Shown: positions 15,860-25,319, numbered from the stretch's first letter. The stretch is 64,000 nucleotides of DNA from Alkalicoccus saliphilus (GCF_003044065.1 NZ_PZJJ01000004.1:1-64000); one strand, 5' to 3'. The notes: a model not told the origin generated them from the letters alone. Program-made: numbers and translations.

Positions 15860-17497
15860 ATGAAAAAAAGAATCGATGAACAAGGTCTCTTAACCCAGCT
15901 TCTGCACGCAGGACAAGTACCTGATCCAACGACAGGGGCTCGGGCAGTACCAATTTACCAGACTACCTCCTACGTGTTTGAAGATGCTGATCATGCAGAA
16001 CGATTGTTTTCACTCGCAGAACCAGGCAACATTTACAGTCGTATCATGAACCCGACCGTTGACGCTTTTGAAAAAAGGATGGCTATTTTGGAAGACGGGG
16101 TAGGGGCACTCGGAACTTCCTCCGGTATGGCTGCAATTACCATGTCTATTATGAACGTCGCTCAAAGCGGGGATCACATCGTTGCGGCCTCCCACCTTTA
16201 CGGCGGTACTTATAATCTTTTTGCCATCACTCTTCCCAAATACGGGATCGATGTGTCGTTTGTAGATATATCGGATATTAATGCTGTTAAACAGGCAATT
16301 AAAGAAAATACAAAAGCTGTTTTCGCTGAGACGATCGGCAACCCGGGTCTTCAGGTACTCGACTTCCATGCAGTTTCTGACGCAGCCCACGACGCCGGAA
16401 TTCCATTGATCGTTGACAATACGTTTGGTACTCCTGCTGTGTGCCGACCGCTTCAGCACGGGGCAGATATTGTTATTCATTCCGCCACGAAATGGATCGG
16501 GGGGCACGGAACGACGATAGGCGGTGTAGTCGTTGATGGCGGTCGATTTACGTGGGGTAAAGAAAAATTCCCACAGTATCATGAGCCGGATCCTAGTTAT
16601 AACGGGCTTGTATATAATGACCTCGGAGATATGGCTTTTATTCTGAAAATGCGTGTGCAGTTACTGCGGGATATTGGAGCTGCTCTTAGTCCCCAGAACG
16701 CCTTTTATTTAATGCAGGGGCTGGAGACATTGTCACTCCGAATGGACCGGCATCAGAAGAATGCTCTCGCACTGGCAAGGCGTCTCCAGGAACATCCGGC
16801 AGTTAACTGGGTCAAGTACCCTGGACTGGAAGCTCACCCGGCACATGAACTCGCGGTGAAATATCTTGATGGAGGATTCGGCGGTGTAGTCAACTTCGGT
16901 ATTGACGGAGGTATGGAAGCAGGGCGTGAGCTCATTAAGCACGTATCACTCTGGTCTCACGTCGCTAACGTCGGGGATGCGAAAAGCCTGATTATTCATC
17001 CGGCTTCCACGACACACCTCCAGCTCAGCGAAGAAGACCGGGAAAGCTCCGGTACGACATCAGATCTTGTACGTCTCTCTGTTGGACTCGAAGACATAGA
17101 AGATCTGTACGAAGATTTAAATGAAGCGCTCGGGATGGCTACGGGTCACTTCGGATTGAAGCCGGACAAGGACAGCTATGCCGAAGCTTTAAAATCAGCT
17201 GTATGTCACACGGAGGAGGGACCGCGCCGGAAAACGATGGTCGTTCTTTCCGAAACTGCTCAATACGCAAAGAAGTGGGAGCGGCTCGGTTACCGTACTA
17301 TCCGGACAACTTCATCCGAAGAGCTGGATAAATGGAAAGGAGAAACGGTGGATTACGTCCTGGCTCCGGAGCATTCCGAAGACCTTTTAAAGGAGGCAGT
17401 GGAGAAACTCCGCCCGTTCGGGGTTATCCATCAAGGTCAGGCATCCATTTTATCAGTTGTACCGGAAGGAGTAGCTTCTATAGCGGATAAACCTTAA
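15860..17497 (+). CDS. metY: O-acetylhomoserine sulfhydrylase with C-terminal extension
   Basis: A 545-residue PLP enzyme. The first 430 residues match MetY (O-acetyl-L-homoserine plus sulfide to homocysteine): YSRIMNPT (59-66), LGTSSGMAA, VDNTFGTP and the PLP lysine Lys211 in HSATKWIGGHG. MetY normally ends near residue 430. Here about 115 extra residues follow (from GHFGLKPDKDSY), with alternating beta and alpha character (KTMVVLSETAQYAKKWERLG, VDYVLAPE, GVIHQGQA) that could form a small Rossmann-like or regulatory domain. GGAGGGAT precedes the ATG. I see no S-box leader in the 265 nt upstream, so it is not obviously under SAM control. Confidence 0.88.
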   Translation: MKKRIDEQGLLTQLLHAGQVPDPTTGARAVPIYQTTSYVFEDADHAERLFSLAEPGNIYSRIMNPTVDAFEKRMAILEDGVGALGTSSGMAAITMSIMNVAQSGDHIVAASHLYGGTYNLFAITLPKYGIDVSFVDISDINAVKQAIKENTKAVFAETIGNPGLQVLDFHAVSDAAHDAGIPLIVDNTFGTPAVCRPLQHGADIVIHSATKWIGGHGTTIGGVVVDGGRFTWGKEKFPQYHEPDPSYNGLVYNDLGDMAFILKMRVQLLRDIGAALSPQNAFYLMQGLETLSLRMDRHQKNALALARRLQEHPAVNWVKYPGLEAHPAHELAVKYLDGGFGGVVNFGIDGGMEAGRELIKHVSLWSHVANVGDAKSLIIHPASTTHLQLSEEDRESSGTTSDLVRLSVGLEDIEDLYEDLNEALGMATGHFGLKPDKDSYAEALKSAVCHTEEGPRRKTMVVLSETAQYAKKWERLGYRTIRTTSSEELDKWKGETVDYVLAPEHSEDLLKEAVEKLRPFGVIHQGQASILSVVPEGVASIADKP

Positions 17498-17540
17498 AAG
17501 TTTCTGTCTAATTGTCCGCTGGTTAACTTGATTAACAAGC

Positions 17541-17580
17541 TGAACCCCCTGTCAGTCGTTAACTGACAGGGGGTTCTTTA
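17541..17580 (+). terminator. Terminator of metY
   Basis: A very stable stem: GAACCCCCTGTCAG pairs with CTGACAGGGGGTTC around a seven-base loop and is followed by TTTAT. It is symmetric enough to also end the convergent gene at 17606. Confidence 0.85.
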
Positions 17581-17605
17581 TGAACAAATTGGGGGAGTAA
17601 CTTAT

Positions 17606-18382
17606 TCAGCTGTTGGAATTCCCTTCGAAAAATTCGGGGTGGTCTTCAGCGATGTACTCGAATACGCGCTGCTCTATTTCAAAATACAGCTGGTTCCATT
17701 CGGATGTATTTTCTGGATCAACGTCATACTCTGAAGCAGCCTCTTCCTGAATCTCATGCCAGATGTAAGGGAGCGCAAATTGAAATTCCAGCTGGCGCCT
17801 GCCAAGCTCTTCATCTGCTTCCTCCAGTTCGTCTATGAATAAACGGACTTCGGCATCTTCTTCGAGCGTCAGGGCCTGTTCTTCACTGACAAATTCATTG
17901 AAACTGCTGGAATCGTAGTTGAAGTCGTAGTTTTCCTCCGCAAATTCCTTCCATCCTGTGAGCTCAAGAGAAATCCATTCTGCAGCTTCCTCGGGGGACG
18001 TATCTTCACTGCTGCTGTCTTCCCTGATCTGCTGGTAAATCGTAAATAAGAGGGCATGATCTTCAAAAGCCTCCGGAGAAAACGGGCTGCTGTCTTCCGG
18101 TGTGTGTTCCTCCAATGCTTCCTGCGCAGCGGAGCGGTATGAATCTTCCTGTTCAGATGGGACGTCAGAAGTATTTCCTTCTGACGTTTCTACGTTCACT
18201 GGTTCCTGGGTCGGTGTAGTTTCTTCTGGTTCCATGTCAGGAGCGGATTCCTCTGTATTCGCTGTATTTACTTCCTCGGTCTGGATAACCTGCTGATCGC
18301 TGTCGACAATAAAAAGAATAATTGATAAGACAGCTAAAACCAGGGCCCCAATCCCAAGAATAATTAATTTTTGCCTCGGCAT
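17606..18382 (-). CDS. Acidic membrane-anchored hypothetical protein
   Basis: A 258-residue protein with a short basic N-terminus, one hydrophobic segment (residues 6-26) and then about 230 residues placed outside the membrane. Residues 30-105 are low-complexity and rich in Glu, Thr, Ser and Pro. Residues 105-258 look like a folded, very acidic domain with few basic residues. TGAGGTG precedes the ATG. I do not recognise the family. The composition is like exported proteins of salt- or alkali-adapted bacilli. Confidence 0.75.
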   Translation of the reverse strand: MPRQKLIILGIGALVLAVLSIILFIVDSDQQVIQTEEVNTANTEESAPDMEPEETTPTQEPVNVETSEGNTSDVPSEQEDSYRSAAQEALEEHTPEDSSPFSPEAFEDHALLFTIYQQIREDSSSEDTSPEEAAEWISLELTGWKEFAEENYDFNYDSSSFNEFVSEEQALTLEEDAEVRLFIDELEEADEELGRRQLEFQFALPYIWHEIQEEAASEYDVDPENTSEWNQLYFEIEQRVFEYIAEDHPEFFEGNSNS

Positions 18383-18555
18383 TTTGTCACCTCATATTCA
18401 GGGATGATTGTTCAACGTATTATAGCATGTAATAAGAGACAGCGGGAATTGAAAATCTCAAGAACGAACGGTCTCTCCTATAAGTATTTGATTGTATGAT
18501 CGTTCTGTATTTTATACATATGTAAAGAACACACAGTCATGACTGCCATCATTAC

Positions 18556-18925
18556 ATGTCATTTCATTTTTCTGGCCGATCTGCCGTTATTGATGCTGTT
18601 CTGGCCCGTGCACCAGGTGTGATAAGCTTTCAGGATGTCGGAGAAGTAACTTGTATCGTCTGGAATGTGACAGTGACCTTCGCAGTAATCATTATTATTT
18701 CACTAATCTTAGATGGAATTGAATTTTTTGAGCGGGTGGCCCTGCACATGACCCCGGCTGGCTGAAGGGAACGGGATAAAAATGTTTGTCTGCGTTGTTC
18801 CATTGTGGCCGCTTTTTTCGCGAATGGCAGCGCCGCTACTTATTTTAACACCAATTGTATTCGCTATGGTCAGTGCCCTGCATTTTAAGGAAACAATGAT
18901 TCTGCCTTTTATTTTCAGCAGGCAA
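18556..18925 (+). pseudogene. arsB remnant (arsenite efflux permease)
   Basis: Two abutting frames match successive parts of ArsB. From 18556 come VISFQDVGEVTCIVWNVTVT and SLILDGIEFFERVALHM. A +1 shift near 18752 (extra base in ACCCC) leads into LAEGNGIKMFV and then LILTPIVFAMVSALHFKE and MILPFI. The normal N-terminal segment and more than half of the permease after TM4-5 are missing, and similarity ends near 18920. The true family has about 430 residues. No arsR or arsC is nearby. Confidence 0.75.
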
Positions 18926-19110
18926 TACAATAAAAGATTTTTTAAAGCATCCGAATGCAGGAGAGATGCTTCAGGGAGAAAGGCATACGGTTAGTATTAG
19001 TAATACAAAAATAGTATTATGGATACGGGTTAATAGAAAATAAAAATCTGCCATCGTTAAGACAGCTGATAATTTAAGGGTAGTTTTATGCGAATAAAAG
19101 GAGGAGAACT

Positions 19111-19731
19111 ATGCTGCATGTAACTGGGGTGATACTTGCGGGAGGACAATCCAGCAGAATGGGTGAAAACAAAGCGCTGCTTTCAATTAGGAATAAAACA
19201 GTGGTGGAATGTATTGCACAAGCTCTCTCCGAATGGACGGACAGTCAGATAATCTCAGCAGCTGAAGAAGAAACATACTTATTTACAGGGCTGCCGGTCG
19301 CGGTGGATCTTCATCCCGGGGAAGGTCCGCTTGCCGGACTGGAGGCAGGAATGGAAAAAAAGCAGGGAGACTGGTACCTCGCGGCAGCCTGTGATATGCC
19401 GCTTATCAGGTCCGAAGTGATCGAATACTTAGTCGGAAAAATAAAAACGACAAAATACCAGGCTGTCCTGCCGGTTATTCATGGGAGAAGGCAGCCACTT
19501 CTCGCTGCTTATCGTGCTGACTGTCTGCCGGTATTGAAGAAATGTCTTTCCGATGGCGAACGGTCTCTGAAAGCACTCTTTGATAAGATTGACTTTGACA
19601 TCATCACTGAGAGCGATATGATAGAGGCAGGAATAAAAAAGGAAACGGTTGAAGCCTCCTTTTTTAATATGAACCATCCGGAGGAATACGAAAAGCTTCT
19701 TTCCTGGGTCGACCGGCAGGAAGAGAGCTGA
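19111..19731 (+). CDS. mobA: Molybdenum cofactor guanylyltransferase
   Basis: A 206-residue nucleotidyltransferase that links GMP to molybdopterin. The N-terminal signature LAGGQSSRMGENKALL (9-24) and the metal-site CDMPL (near 95) are intact, followed by PVIHGRRQPLLAAY, usual for MobA. GGAGGAG precedes the ATG. It is followed by ytkD after 25 nt, so the two may be co-transcribed. The region just upstream is the arsB remnant. Confidence 0.9.
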   Translation: MLHVTGVILAGGQSSRMGENKALLSIRNKTVVECIAQALSEWTDSQIISAAEEETYLFTGLPVAVDLHPGEGPLAGLEAGMEKKQGDWYLAAACDMPLIRSEVIEYLVGKIKTTKYQAVLPVIHGRRQPLLAAYRADCLPVLKKCLSDGERSLKALFDKIDFDIITESDMIEAGIKKETVEASFFNMNHPEEYEKLLSWVDRQEES

Positions 19732-19756
19732 AGGTCACAGTGCGGAGGGAAATACG

Positions 19757-20272
19757 ATGAAGGAAGAAACGTTTCAGGATTATTATTACAATCAGGTCTG
19801 CTTTTCCACCAGGGACCATCCTTATTCAAAAGATCCAAAGCATGTGTGGGTCATCAGCCGGTATAAAGACAGCTGGCTTTTAACTAAACATCCGTCCCGG
19901 GGAGTCGAATTTCCAGGGGGAAAAGTAGAAAATGGGGAACATCCGGATGAGGCGGCCGTACGGGAAGTTTATGAAGAAACCGGCGGAGTAGTTGAACATC
20001 TTTATTATATCGGACAGTATAAAGTGGCCGGAAAAGCAGAAACAGTCGTAAAGAATGTTTATTATGCGGAAGTCGCCACGCTCGAAAAGAAATCTTCCTA
20101 TCATGAAACAGAAGGGCCGAAGCTTCTTACTGAACTTCCATCTTCTATCCGGAAAAATAAGAAATACAGTTTCATAATGAAAGATAATGTGCTTCCTTTG
20201 AGCATGAAGGAAATTTATATCCGCTTCTTTGCCGGTTCGGAAAGTGAAATCGAAAAAGAACAGGAATTATAA
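19757..20272 (+). CDS. ytkD: NUDIX nucleoside triphosphatase (YtkD-like)
   Basis: A 171-residue NUDIX hydrolase. The box is at residues 55-77 (GGKVENGEHPDEAAVREVYE and ETGG), with the invariant REVYEETGG core. B. subtilis YtkD, which degrades oxidised or excess nucleoside triphosphates, has this length and sits near pckA, which supports the name. A GGAGG site precedes the ATG. It converges on pckA with a shared terminator. Confidence 0.85.
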   Translation: MKEETFQDYYYNQVCFSTRDHPYSKDPKHVWVISRYKDSWLLTKHPSRGVEFPGGKVENGEHPDEAAVREVYEETGGVVEHLYYIGQYKVAGKAETVVKNVYYAEVATLEKKSSYHETEGPKLLTELPSSIRKNKKYSFIMKDNVLPLSMKEIYIRFFAGSESEIEKEQEL

Positions 20273-20292
20273 AAACAGTCCTCAGGCAGTGT

Positions 20293-20331
20293 AAAAAAGA
20301 GGTTCCGCTCTTCTGCGGAACCTCTTTTTAA
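20293..20331. terminator. Bidirectional terminator between ytkD and pckA
   Basis: AAAAAGAGGTTCCGC pairs with GCGGAACCTCTTTTT, giving T runs on both strands. Confidence 0.9.
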
Positions 20332-20336
20332 TACGT

Positions 20337-21917
20337 CTATAAAACCGGTCCTCCACGCAGGATATCCTCAGTTACATTATTGAAGCGCGTAAAGTTGGAA
20401 TGGAATTTGGCTGCAAGGACTTTTGCAGCGGCTTCATAGTCTTCGACCCGGTCCCACATGAGGCGGGGCTGGAGAACTTCCGGCGGCACGTCCGGGCAGC
20501 TTGCCGGGATTTTCAGGCCGAATGCTTCATCAGTAATGGTGGAAGTATGGGCGAGATCTCCATTTAAAGCTGCCTTAACCATAGCCCGTGTAAAACGCAG
20601 GTCCATGCGTTTTCCTACTCCATAGGCTCCCCCGGTCCAGCCGGTATTCACGAGATAAACATCCGTATCGTGCTCTTCCATTTTTTCGCCGAGCATCTCA
20701 GCGTAAACAGCAGCATCCCGCGGGAGAAAAGGAGCGCCGAAGCAGGGAGAAAATACTGGAGTAGGTTCTGTAATGCCGCGTTCTGTTCCGGCAAGCTTGC
20801 TCGTGTAGCCTGAAAGGAAATGATACATAGCCTGAGAACGGTTCAGCCGGCTGATCGGAGGAAGTACACCGGTAGCATCAGCCGTCAGAAATAGAATTAC
20901 CTGTGGATGACCTGCAGTGCTTGGGGTGGCCGCTGAAGGAATATACGTTAACGGATAGGCAGCACGGGTGTTTTCAGTGAAGAAATCGCTCTCATAATCC
21001 GGTGAACGATCTTCATATAAAGCAACGTTTTCCAGTACCGTACCGAATTTAATAGCCTGAAAAATTTCCGGTTCTTTTTCCTGTGTCAGACCGATACCTT
21101 TTGCGTAGCATCCGCCTTCAAAATTAAAAATACCGTCTCTGGACCATCCGTGTTCATCATCACCTATCAGCTGCCTGTCATCTGAAGCGGAAAGCGTCGT
21201 TTTACCCGTCCCTGAAAGGCCGAAAAACAAAGCAGAATCACCGTCGTCACTTACATTGGCAGAGCAGTGCATAGGCAGGACCTGCTGTTCGGGAAGAAGG
21301 TAGTTCATAATAGAAAAAATTGATTTTTTCATTTCTCCGGCGTAGGCTGTACCACCTATCAGTACCGTTCTTTTTTCAAAAGAAACGATGACAAAAGCCT
21401 CGGACCGGGTTCCGTCCTCTTCAGGTACTGCTTTGAAACCTGGAGCGGATATAATAGTAAACGGTTTCATTTCTGCTTCTCCTTCTATTTCTTCCGGACG
21501 GAGAAACAGCTGATGAGCAAAAAGCTGATGCCAGGCATACTCGTTAATTATATCGACAGGGAGGCGCCATCGGCTGTCGGCACCTGCATAGGCACGGCGG
21601 GAAAAAATCTGGTTTCGTCCGGATAAATACTGAAGCACTTTTTGTTCGAGACTTTCAAAAATTTCAGTTGTGATCGGCTGATTGACAGCCCCCCATTCGA
21701 CGTTTTCTTTAACTGAGGGTTCCTCTACGATAAAGCGGTCTTTGGGGGAGCGTCCTGTGTATGCACCGGTAGTCGCCCGGAAAGCTCCATCTGAAGTCAG
21801 GACACCTTCTTCCCTGCGCACTGCGGTTTCCACCAGTTCAGGCACTGTCAGCTGCCGTCTGACAGTGGACTGTTTTAATAGTTGGTCAATTTGTAGGTGA
21901 TCATGTATCATGCTCAT
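20337..21917 (-). CDS. pckA: Phosphoenolpyruvate carboxykinase (ATP)
   Basis: A protein of about 526 residues that converts oxaloacetate and ATP to phosphoenolpyruvate, the first committed step of gluconeogenesis. It follows B. subtilis PckA along its length: [36 protein letters not shown], the P-loop [21 protein letters not shown] and [18 protein letters not shown] 21917 lies after GGCGGG; GTG at 21920 or ATG at 21911 are possible. It is divergent from metK, as in B. subtilis, and two CcpN-like boxes lie over its promoter region. Confidence 0.95.
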   Translation of the reverse strand: MSMIHDHLQIDQLLKQSTVRRQLTVPELVETAVRREEGVLTSDGAFRATTGAYTGRSPKDRFIVEEPSVKENVEWGAVNQPITTEIFESLEQKVLQYLSGRNQIFSRRAYAGADSRWRLPVDIINEYAWHQLFAHQLFLRPEEIEGEAEMKPFTIISAPGFKAVPEEDGTRSEAFVIVSFEKRTVLIGGTAYAGEMKKSIFSIMNYLLPEQQVLPMHCSANVSDDGDSALFFGLSGTGKTTLSASDDRQLIGDDEHGWSRDGIFNFEGGCYAKGIGLTQEKEPEIFQAIKFGTVLENVALYEDRSPDYESDFFTENTRAAYPLTYIPSAATPSTAGHPQVILFLTADATGVLPPISRLNRSQAMYHFLSGYTSKLAGTERGITEPTPVFSPCFGAPFLPRDAAVYAEMLGEKMEEHDTDVYLVNTGWTGGAYGVGKRMDLRFTRAMVKAALNGDLAHTSTITDEAFGLKIPASCPDVPPEVLQPRLMWDRVEDYEAAAKVLAAKFHSNFTRFNNVTEDILRGGPVL

Positions 21918-21938
21918 CACGCTTCCCGCCTTTCGGTA

Positions 21939-21975
21939 TATAGTATGTCATATATAACATTTATAACATACTATA
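21939..21975 (-). promoter_or_regulatory. Palindrome with two CcpN-like boxes upstream of pckA
   Basis: The 10-nt arms TATAGTATGT and ACATACTATA (21939-21948 and 21966-21975) are perfectly complementary. TATGTCATATA (21944-21954) fits the recalled CcpN consensus TRTGHYATAYW fully, and the opposite-strand TATGTTATAAA (21970-21960) fits in 10 of 11 positions. CcpN represses pckA and gapB on glycolytic carbon in B. subtilis, so glucose repression of this gene is likely. The ccpN gene is not in the window. Confidence 0.55.
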
Positions 21976-22026
21976 AGGGGAAATCAAGAACTCCTGCAAA
22001 TTCTTTTGCATTTTCGAACGGGATAG

Positions 22027-22055
22027 TTGACACGTAGGTTAAATTACAGTAGTAT
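22027..22055 (+). promoter_or_regulatory. SigA promoter of the metK leader
   Basis: TTGACA (22027-22032), a 17 nt spacer and TAGTAT (22050-22055). Transcription would start about 10 nt before the S-box. Confidence 0.8.
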
Positions 22056-22070
22056 TCTCACAAGCGGATA

Positions 22071-22189
22071 CTCTTATCCCGAGCTGGCGGAGGGACAGGC
22101 CCTACGAAGCCCGGCAACCATCATCCATGTTAAACAGGGATGAACGGTGCCAACCTGCAAGACGACAGGTGCGTCTTGACCGATAAGAG
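22071..22189 (+). ncRNA. SAM-I riboswitch (S-box)
   Basis: A complete S-box: P1 CTCTTATC pairs with GATAAGAG, and the core motifs GAGCTGGCGGAGGGAC, GCCC-GAAGCCCGGCAACC, GGTGCCAA-CCTGCAAGACGAC and CTTGACCGATAAGAGG are all present in order. When S-adenosylmethionine binds, the terminator at 22208-22236 forms and metK is shut off. Confidence 0.95.
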
Positions 22190-22207
22190 GTGAAAGGACA
22201 CGTTAAA

Positions 22208-22236
22208 CCTTCTCCTCGCCGGGAGAAGGTTTTTTA
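22208..22236 (+). terminator. S-box controlled terminator
   Basis: CCTTCTCC pairs with GGGAGAAGG around a short loop, followed by TTTTTT. It is the expression platform of the S-box. Confidence 0.9.
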
Positions 22237-22342
22237 TTTGCAGCCACAGGTTTTAAATGCTGCAGACAAGCCGGATCACCACCATCTTAAGGAAGACGGA
22301 TGGGAGAATGAGTGCCGTAATTTCTTTAGAGGAGGATGCCAT

Positions 22343-23554
22343 ATGGCAGGTAGAACGCGACTTTTTACTTCTGAATCTGTAACGGAAGGTCACCCTGATA
22401 AAATATGTGACCAAATTTCTGATTCCATACTGGATGAAATAATTAAAAAAGACCCAAATGCAAGGGTAGCCTGCGAAACGTCCGTTAACACCGGTCTGGT
22501 ACTTGTCGCCGGGGAGATTTCCACGACTACGTATGTTGATATTCCGAAAGTCGTCCGGGAAACATTGAAGGACATCGGCTACGTGCGTGCAAAATACGGA
22601 TTTGATTATGAAACGTGTGCAGTGCTTACGTCCATCGACGAACAGTCATCAGATATTGCCCAGGGCGTGGATCAGGCGCTGGAAGCAAGGGAAGGACAAA
22701 TGTCGGATGACGAGATTGAAGCCATCGGTGCCGGAGATCAGGGGCTGATGTTCGGCTATGCCGATAACCAGACTCCGGAACTTATGCCGCTGCCAATTTC
22801 GCTGTCGCATAAACTGGCGCGCCGGCTGATGCAGGTTCGTAAAGAAGGAATACTTGATTATCTTCGTCCGGACGGCAAGGTGCAGGTAACCGTAGAATAC
22901 GACGACGATCAGAAACCGGTGCGTGTGGATACGATTGTCATTTCAGCACAGCACCACCCGGAAATTGAACAGGAGCAGATTCAAAAGGATCTGAAGGAGC
23001 ACGTTATCCGTCCGGTTGTTTCCGAAGAGCTGCTTGATGAGGAAACAAAATACCTCATTAACCCTACCGGACGTTTCGTAATAGGTGGACCGCAGGGGGA
23101 TGCGGGACTTACTGGACGAAAAATCATCGTTGATACGTACGGCGGCTATGCCCGCCACGGCGGCGGTGCTTTCTCAGGAAAAGACGCCACAAAAGTGGAC
23201 CGTTCGGCAGCTTATGCCGCACGGTATGTGGCTAAAAACATCGTAGCTTCAGGTCTGGCAGAACGCTGTGAAGTACAGCTGGCGTACGCTATCGGTGTCG
23301 CTCAGCCGGTATCGATTGCGATTGATACGTTTGGTACAGGAAGAGTCTCAGAAGACGTTCTCGTACAGGTAGTGCGCAATAACTTTGATCTTCGTCCGGC
23401 AGGAATCATCAAAATGCTGGATCTCCGCCGGCCGATTTACAAACAGACGGCGGCTTACGGTCACTTTGGACGCACGGATATTGATCTTCCGTGGGAAAAA
23501 ACCGACAAGGCAGAAACACTTAAAGCAGAAGCTCTGCAGCTCGCAGGTGAATAA
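22343..23554 (+). CDS. metK: S-adenosylmethionine synthetase
   Basis: A 403-residue MetK that makes S-adenosylmethionine from methionine and [23 protein letters not shown] (N-terminus), [31 protein letters not shown] and [19 protein letters not shown] are complete. The open frame reaches back to 22190 inside the riboswitch, but the ATG at 22343, just after AGAGGAGG and giving the family N-terminus [13 protein letters not shown], is the true start. Confidence 0.97.
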   Translation: MAGRTRLFTSESVTEGHPDKICDQISDSILDEIIKKDPNARVACETSVNTGLVLVAGEISTTTYVDIPKVVRETLKDIGYVRAKYGFDYETCAVLTSIDEQSSDIAQGVDQALEAREGQMSDDEIEAIGAGDQGLMFGYADNQTPELMPLPISLSHKLARRLMQVRKEGILDYLRPDGKVQVTVEYDDDQKPVRVDTIVISAQHHPEIEQEQIQKDLKEHVIRPVVSEELLDEETKYLINPTGRFVIGGPQGDAGLTGRKIIVDTYGGYARHGGGAFSGKDATKVDRSAAYAARYVAKNIVASGLAERCEVQLAYAIGVAQPVSIAIDTFGTGRVSEDVLVQVVRNNFDLRPAGIIKMLDLRRPIYKQTAAYGHFGRTDIDLPWEKTDKAETLKAEALQLAGE

Positions 23555-23573
23555 CCGTTGAGTCAGAAAGAAA

Positions 23574-23616
23574 AGCAGCCCCGTTTCGGTCCAGGCCGAA
23601 ACGGGGCTGCTTTTGT
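23574..23616. terminator. Bidirectional terminator between metK and ytoA
   Basis: AGCAGCCCCGTTTCGG pairs with CCGAAACGGGGCTGCT, followed by TTTT on the plus strand. Confidence 0.9.
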
Positions 23617-23624
23617 ACGTCTAT

Positions 23625-24155
23625 TCAGTGGGAATCCTCTGACTGCTGTATTGTTTTATAATACTGTCCTTTTTCAATGTAGCTGCGGCGGATCCGCTCC
23701 ATTTCTTTGAAATCTTCTTCGGTCAGGTCACGTACGACCCGTGCCGGCCGGCCGAGCGCAAGCACTTTTGGCGGAATGACAGTGCCCGGAGTGACAAGAC
23801 TTCCGGCACCGATAAACGATTCCTCCCCAATTTCGGCTCCGTCCAGAACTGTCGACCCCATCCCGATTAAAGCTCCTTTATTGATCGTACAGCTGTGCAG
23901 CATGCATTGATGACCGACAGTTACACCTTCTTTAATATGGAGAGGAAGGTCAGGACTTTGATGAAGGAGACTCTGGTCCTGAATATTTACCCCCTGTTCA
24001 ATGATCGTGGGGGCAACATCGCCACGGATGACCGTATGATACCAGATACTTACTTCTTTATGAATCTCGACGTCTCCGGTAACTACAGCATTTTCTGCTA
24101 TATAAGCAGAGCTGTCGATTTTTGGTTCTTTTCCTTCGTAAGGATATTGGATCAT
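23625..24155 (-). CDS. ytoA: Gamma-carbonic-anhydrase-like hexapeptide protein (YtoA)
   Basis: A 176-residue left-handed beta-helix protein. Repeated hexapeptides (AENAVVTGDVEIHKEVSIWY, then DQSLLHQS, VTVGHQCMLHSCTI, GALIGMGSTV, EIGEESFIGAGSLV) hold the His residues that bind metal in gamma-class carbonic anhydrases. B. subtilis YtoA is in the same neighbourhood. The open frame extends to 24266, but ATG 24155 (MIQYPYEGKEPKI) follows GGGAGG at good distance. Whether it is an active anhydrase or an acyltransferase cannot be said. Confidence 0.88.
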   Translation of the reverse strand: MIQYPYEGKEPKIDSSAYIAENAVVTGDVEIHKEVSIWYHTVIRGDVAPTIIEQGVNIQDQSLLHQSPDLPLHIKEGVTVGHQCMLHSCTINKGALIGMGSTVLDGAEIGEESFIGAGSLVTPGTVIPPKVLALGRPARVVRDLTEEDFKEMERIRRSYIEKGQYYKTIQQSEDSH

Positions 24156-24360
24156 TTTATCAGCCTCCCTGTAGTGTGTTATTAATTTTACAGAAAGGAG
24201 AAGGAGATTGCGACTATGGAAAAGGAATTTACCTGTACCAATTTTCTGAGTGCGTTTTTTTAACAAACAGCTGAATTCCGCTTATGACTGGAGAAAAATT
24301 TCGCTTATGTCCGGCCTGACGTGGAGAAAGTCCGTTCAGGCGGAAGAAATAAGCTGAAGC

Positions 24361-24424
24361 GGGTCCGCCCGGAATACCTCTCCATGGAAACGAAAACGGC
24401 CATTCATCTTTTATTTTCAAGGCA
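24361..24424 (-). repeat. Intergenic repeat, copy C
   Basis: Read on the minus strand it begins GCCTTGAAAATAAAA and contains CGTTTCCATGGAGAGG, close to copy A at 4292-4345. Downstream on that strand it continues into GGGCGGACCCGCTTCAGC. It lies in the 357 nt gap between ytoA and ytpA, and I see nothing coding there. Confidence 0.7.
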
Positions 24425-24512
24425 GCAAGGCATACAAACGGACGCATAGGGTATTTTACTGTAGAAAGGCAAACTTAAATACATTTGAAAGACGAAAGGT
24501 TGGGATGAATAT

Positions 24513-25319
24513 ATGTGGAAGTGGGAATCAGAAGGAACAGCTGAGGCCTCCGTTGTTATTATTCACGGAGCAGGAGAGTATCATGCCCGCTACAAGTGGC
24601 TGATTAAGCAGTTTCAGCAGATGAAATTTCAAGTTTTTATAGGCGATCTTCCCGGCCAGGGCACAACTTCGGGACCAAGAGGTCATGTGGATTCTTTTCA
24701 AGTATACATCCAAAAGGTACGGAAGTGGCTCGAAGAAGCAAAAAAAGAAGGTCTCCCCGTCATTCTTGTGGCACATAGTATGGGCGGTCTTATTGGTGCT
24801 TCAGTTATGCAGAAGCTTCAGGAACAGGAAATGCCTGATATGATTATTTTTTCCTCTCCCTGCTTCGGTCTTGTTGATAAACAGCCATGGACGAAACGGT
24901 CGGCGGTGAAAATGCTGAATCGCTTTGCTCCAAAGACAATGTTTCCGAACGGACTGGAACCTGGGTCAGGAACCCGGAGCCAGGAAATGAGGAAAAGAGA
25001 TGAGCAGGATGATCTTCTCGTGAAACACGTCAGTGCCCGGTGGTACAGCGAACTGATAAAAGCCATTCGTGATGCTCATGAAAAAGCACCTGAGTTTCCG
25101 GATATTCCTTGCTGCGTCATGCAGGGCGGGGAGGACCGCATCGTTGATAAAGCAGCTGTAAGAAGATGGTTTGATGCTCTGCAGATTAACGACAAAGTTT
25201 TTAAAGAATGGCCGGGATTGTACCATGAAGTATTTAATGAACCGGAGCGGGAGGATGTTTTCACTCATATAGCCGGCTTTATTACGATAAGGCTTCTGCT
25301 TTCCGGGCAGTCTGCCTGA
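24513..25319 (+). CDS. ytpA: Alpha/beta hydrolase, YtpA-like lysophospholipase
   Basis: A 268-residue serine hydrolase of the monoacylglycerol lipase/lysophospholipase group. The nucleophile is Ser89 in VAHSMGG, the acid is in GGEDRIVD and the base in GLYHEVFNEP. HGAGEYHARY near residues 18-27 is the usual HG-box. B. subtilis YtpA (linked to bacilysocin, a lysophospholipid) lies in the same gene order. The ATG at 24513 is supported by its position at the family start. Confidence 0.85.
   Translation: MWKWESEGTAEASVVIIHGAGEYHARYKWLIKQFQQMKFQVFIGDLPGQGTTSGPRGHVDSFQVYIQKVRKWLEEAKKEGLPVILVAHSMGGLIGASVMQKLQEQEMPDMIIFSSPCFGLVDKQPWTKRSAVKMLNRFAPKTMFPNGLEPGSGTRSQEMRKRDEQDDLLVKHVSARWYSELIKAIRDAHEKAPEFPDIPCCVMQGGEDRIVDKAAVRRWFDALQINDKVFKEWPGLYHEVFNEPEREDVFTHIAGFITIRLLLSGQSA

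Noticed and set aside
18763-18765. TGA in the arsB remnant as a second selenocysteine
   Set aside because: The match continues in another frame after it and no Cys is conserved there. It follows from the frameshift.
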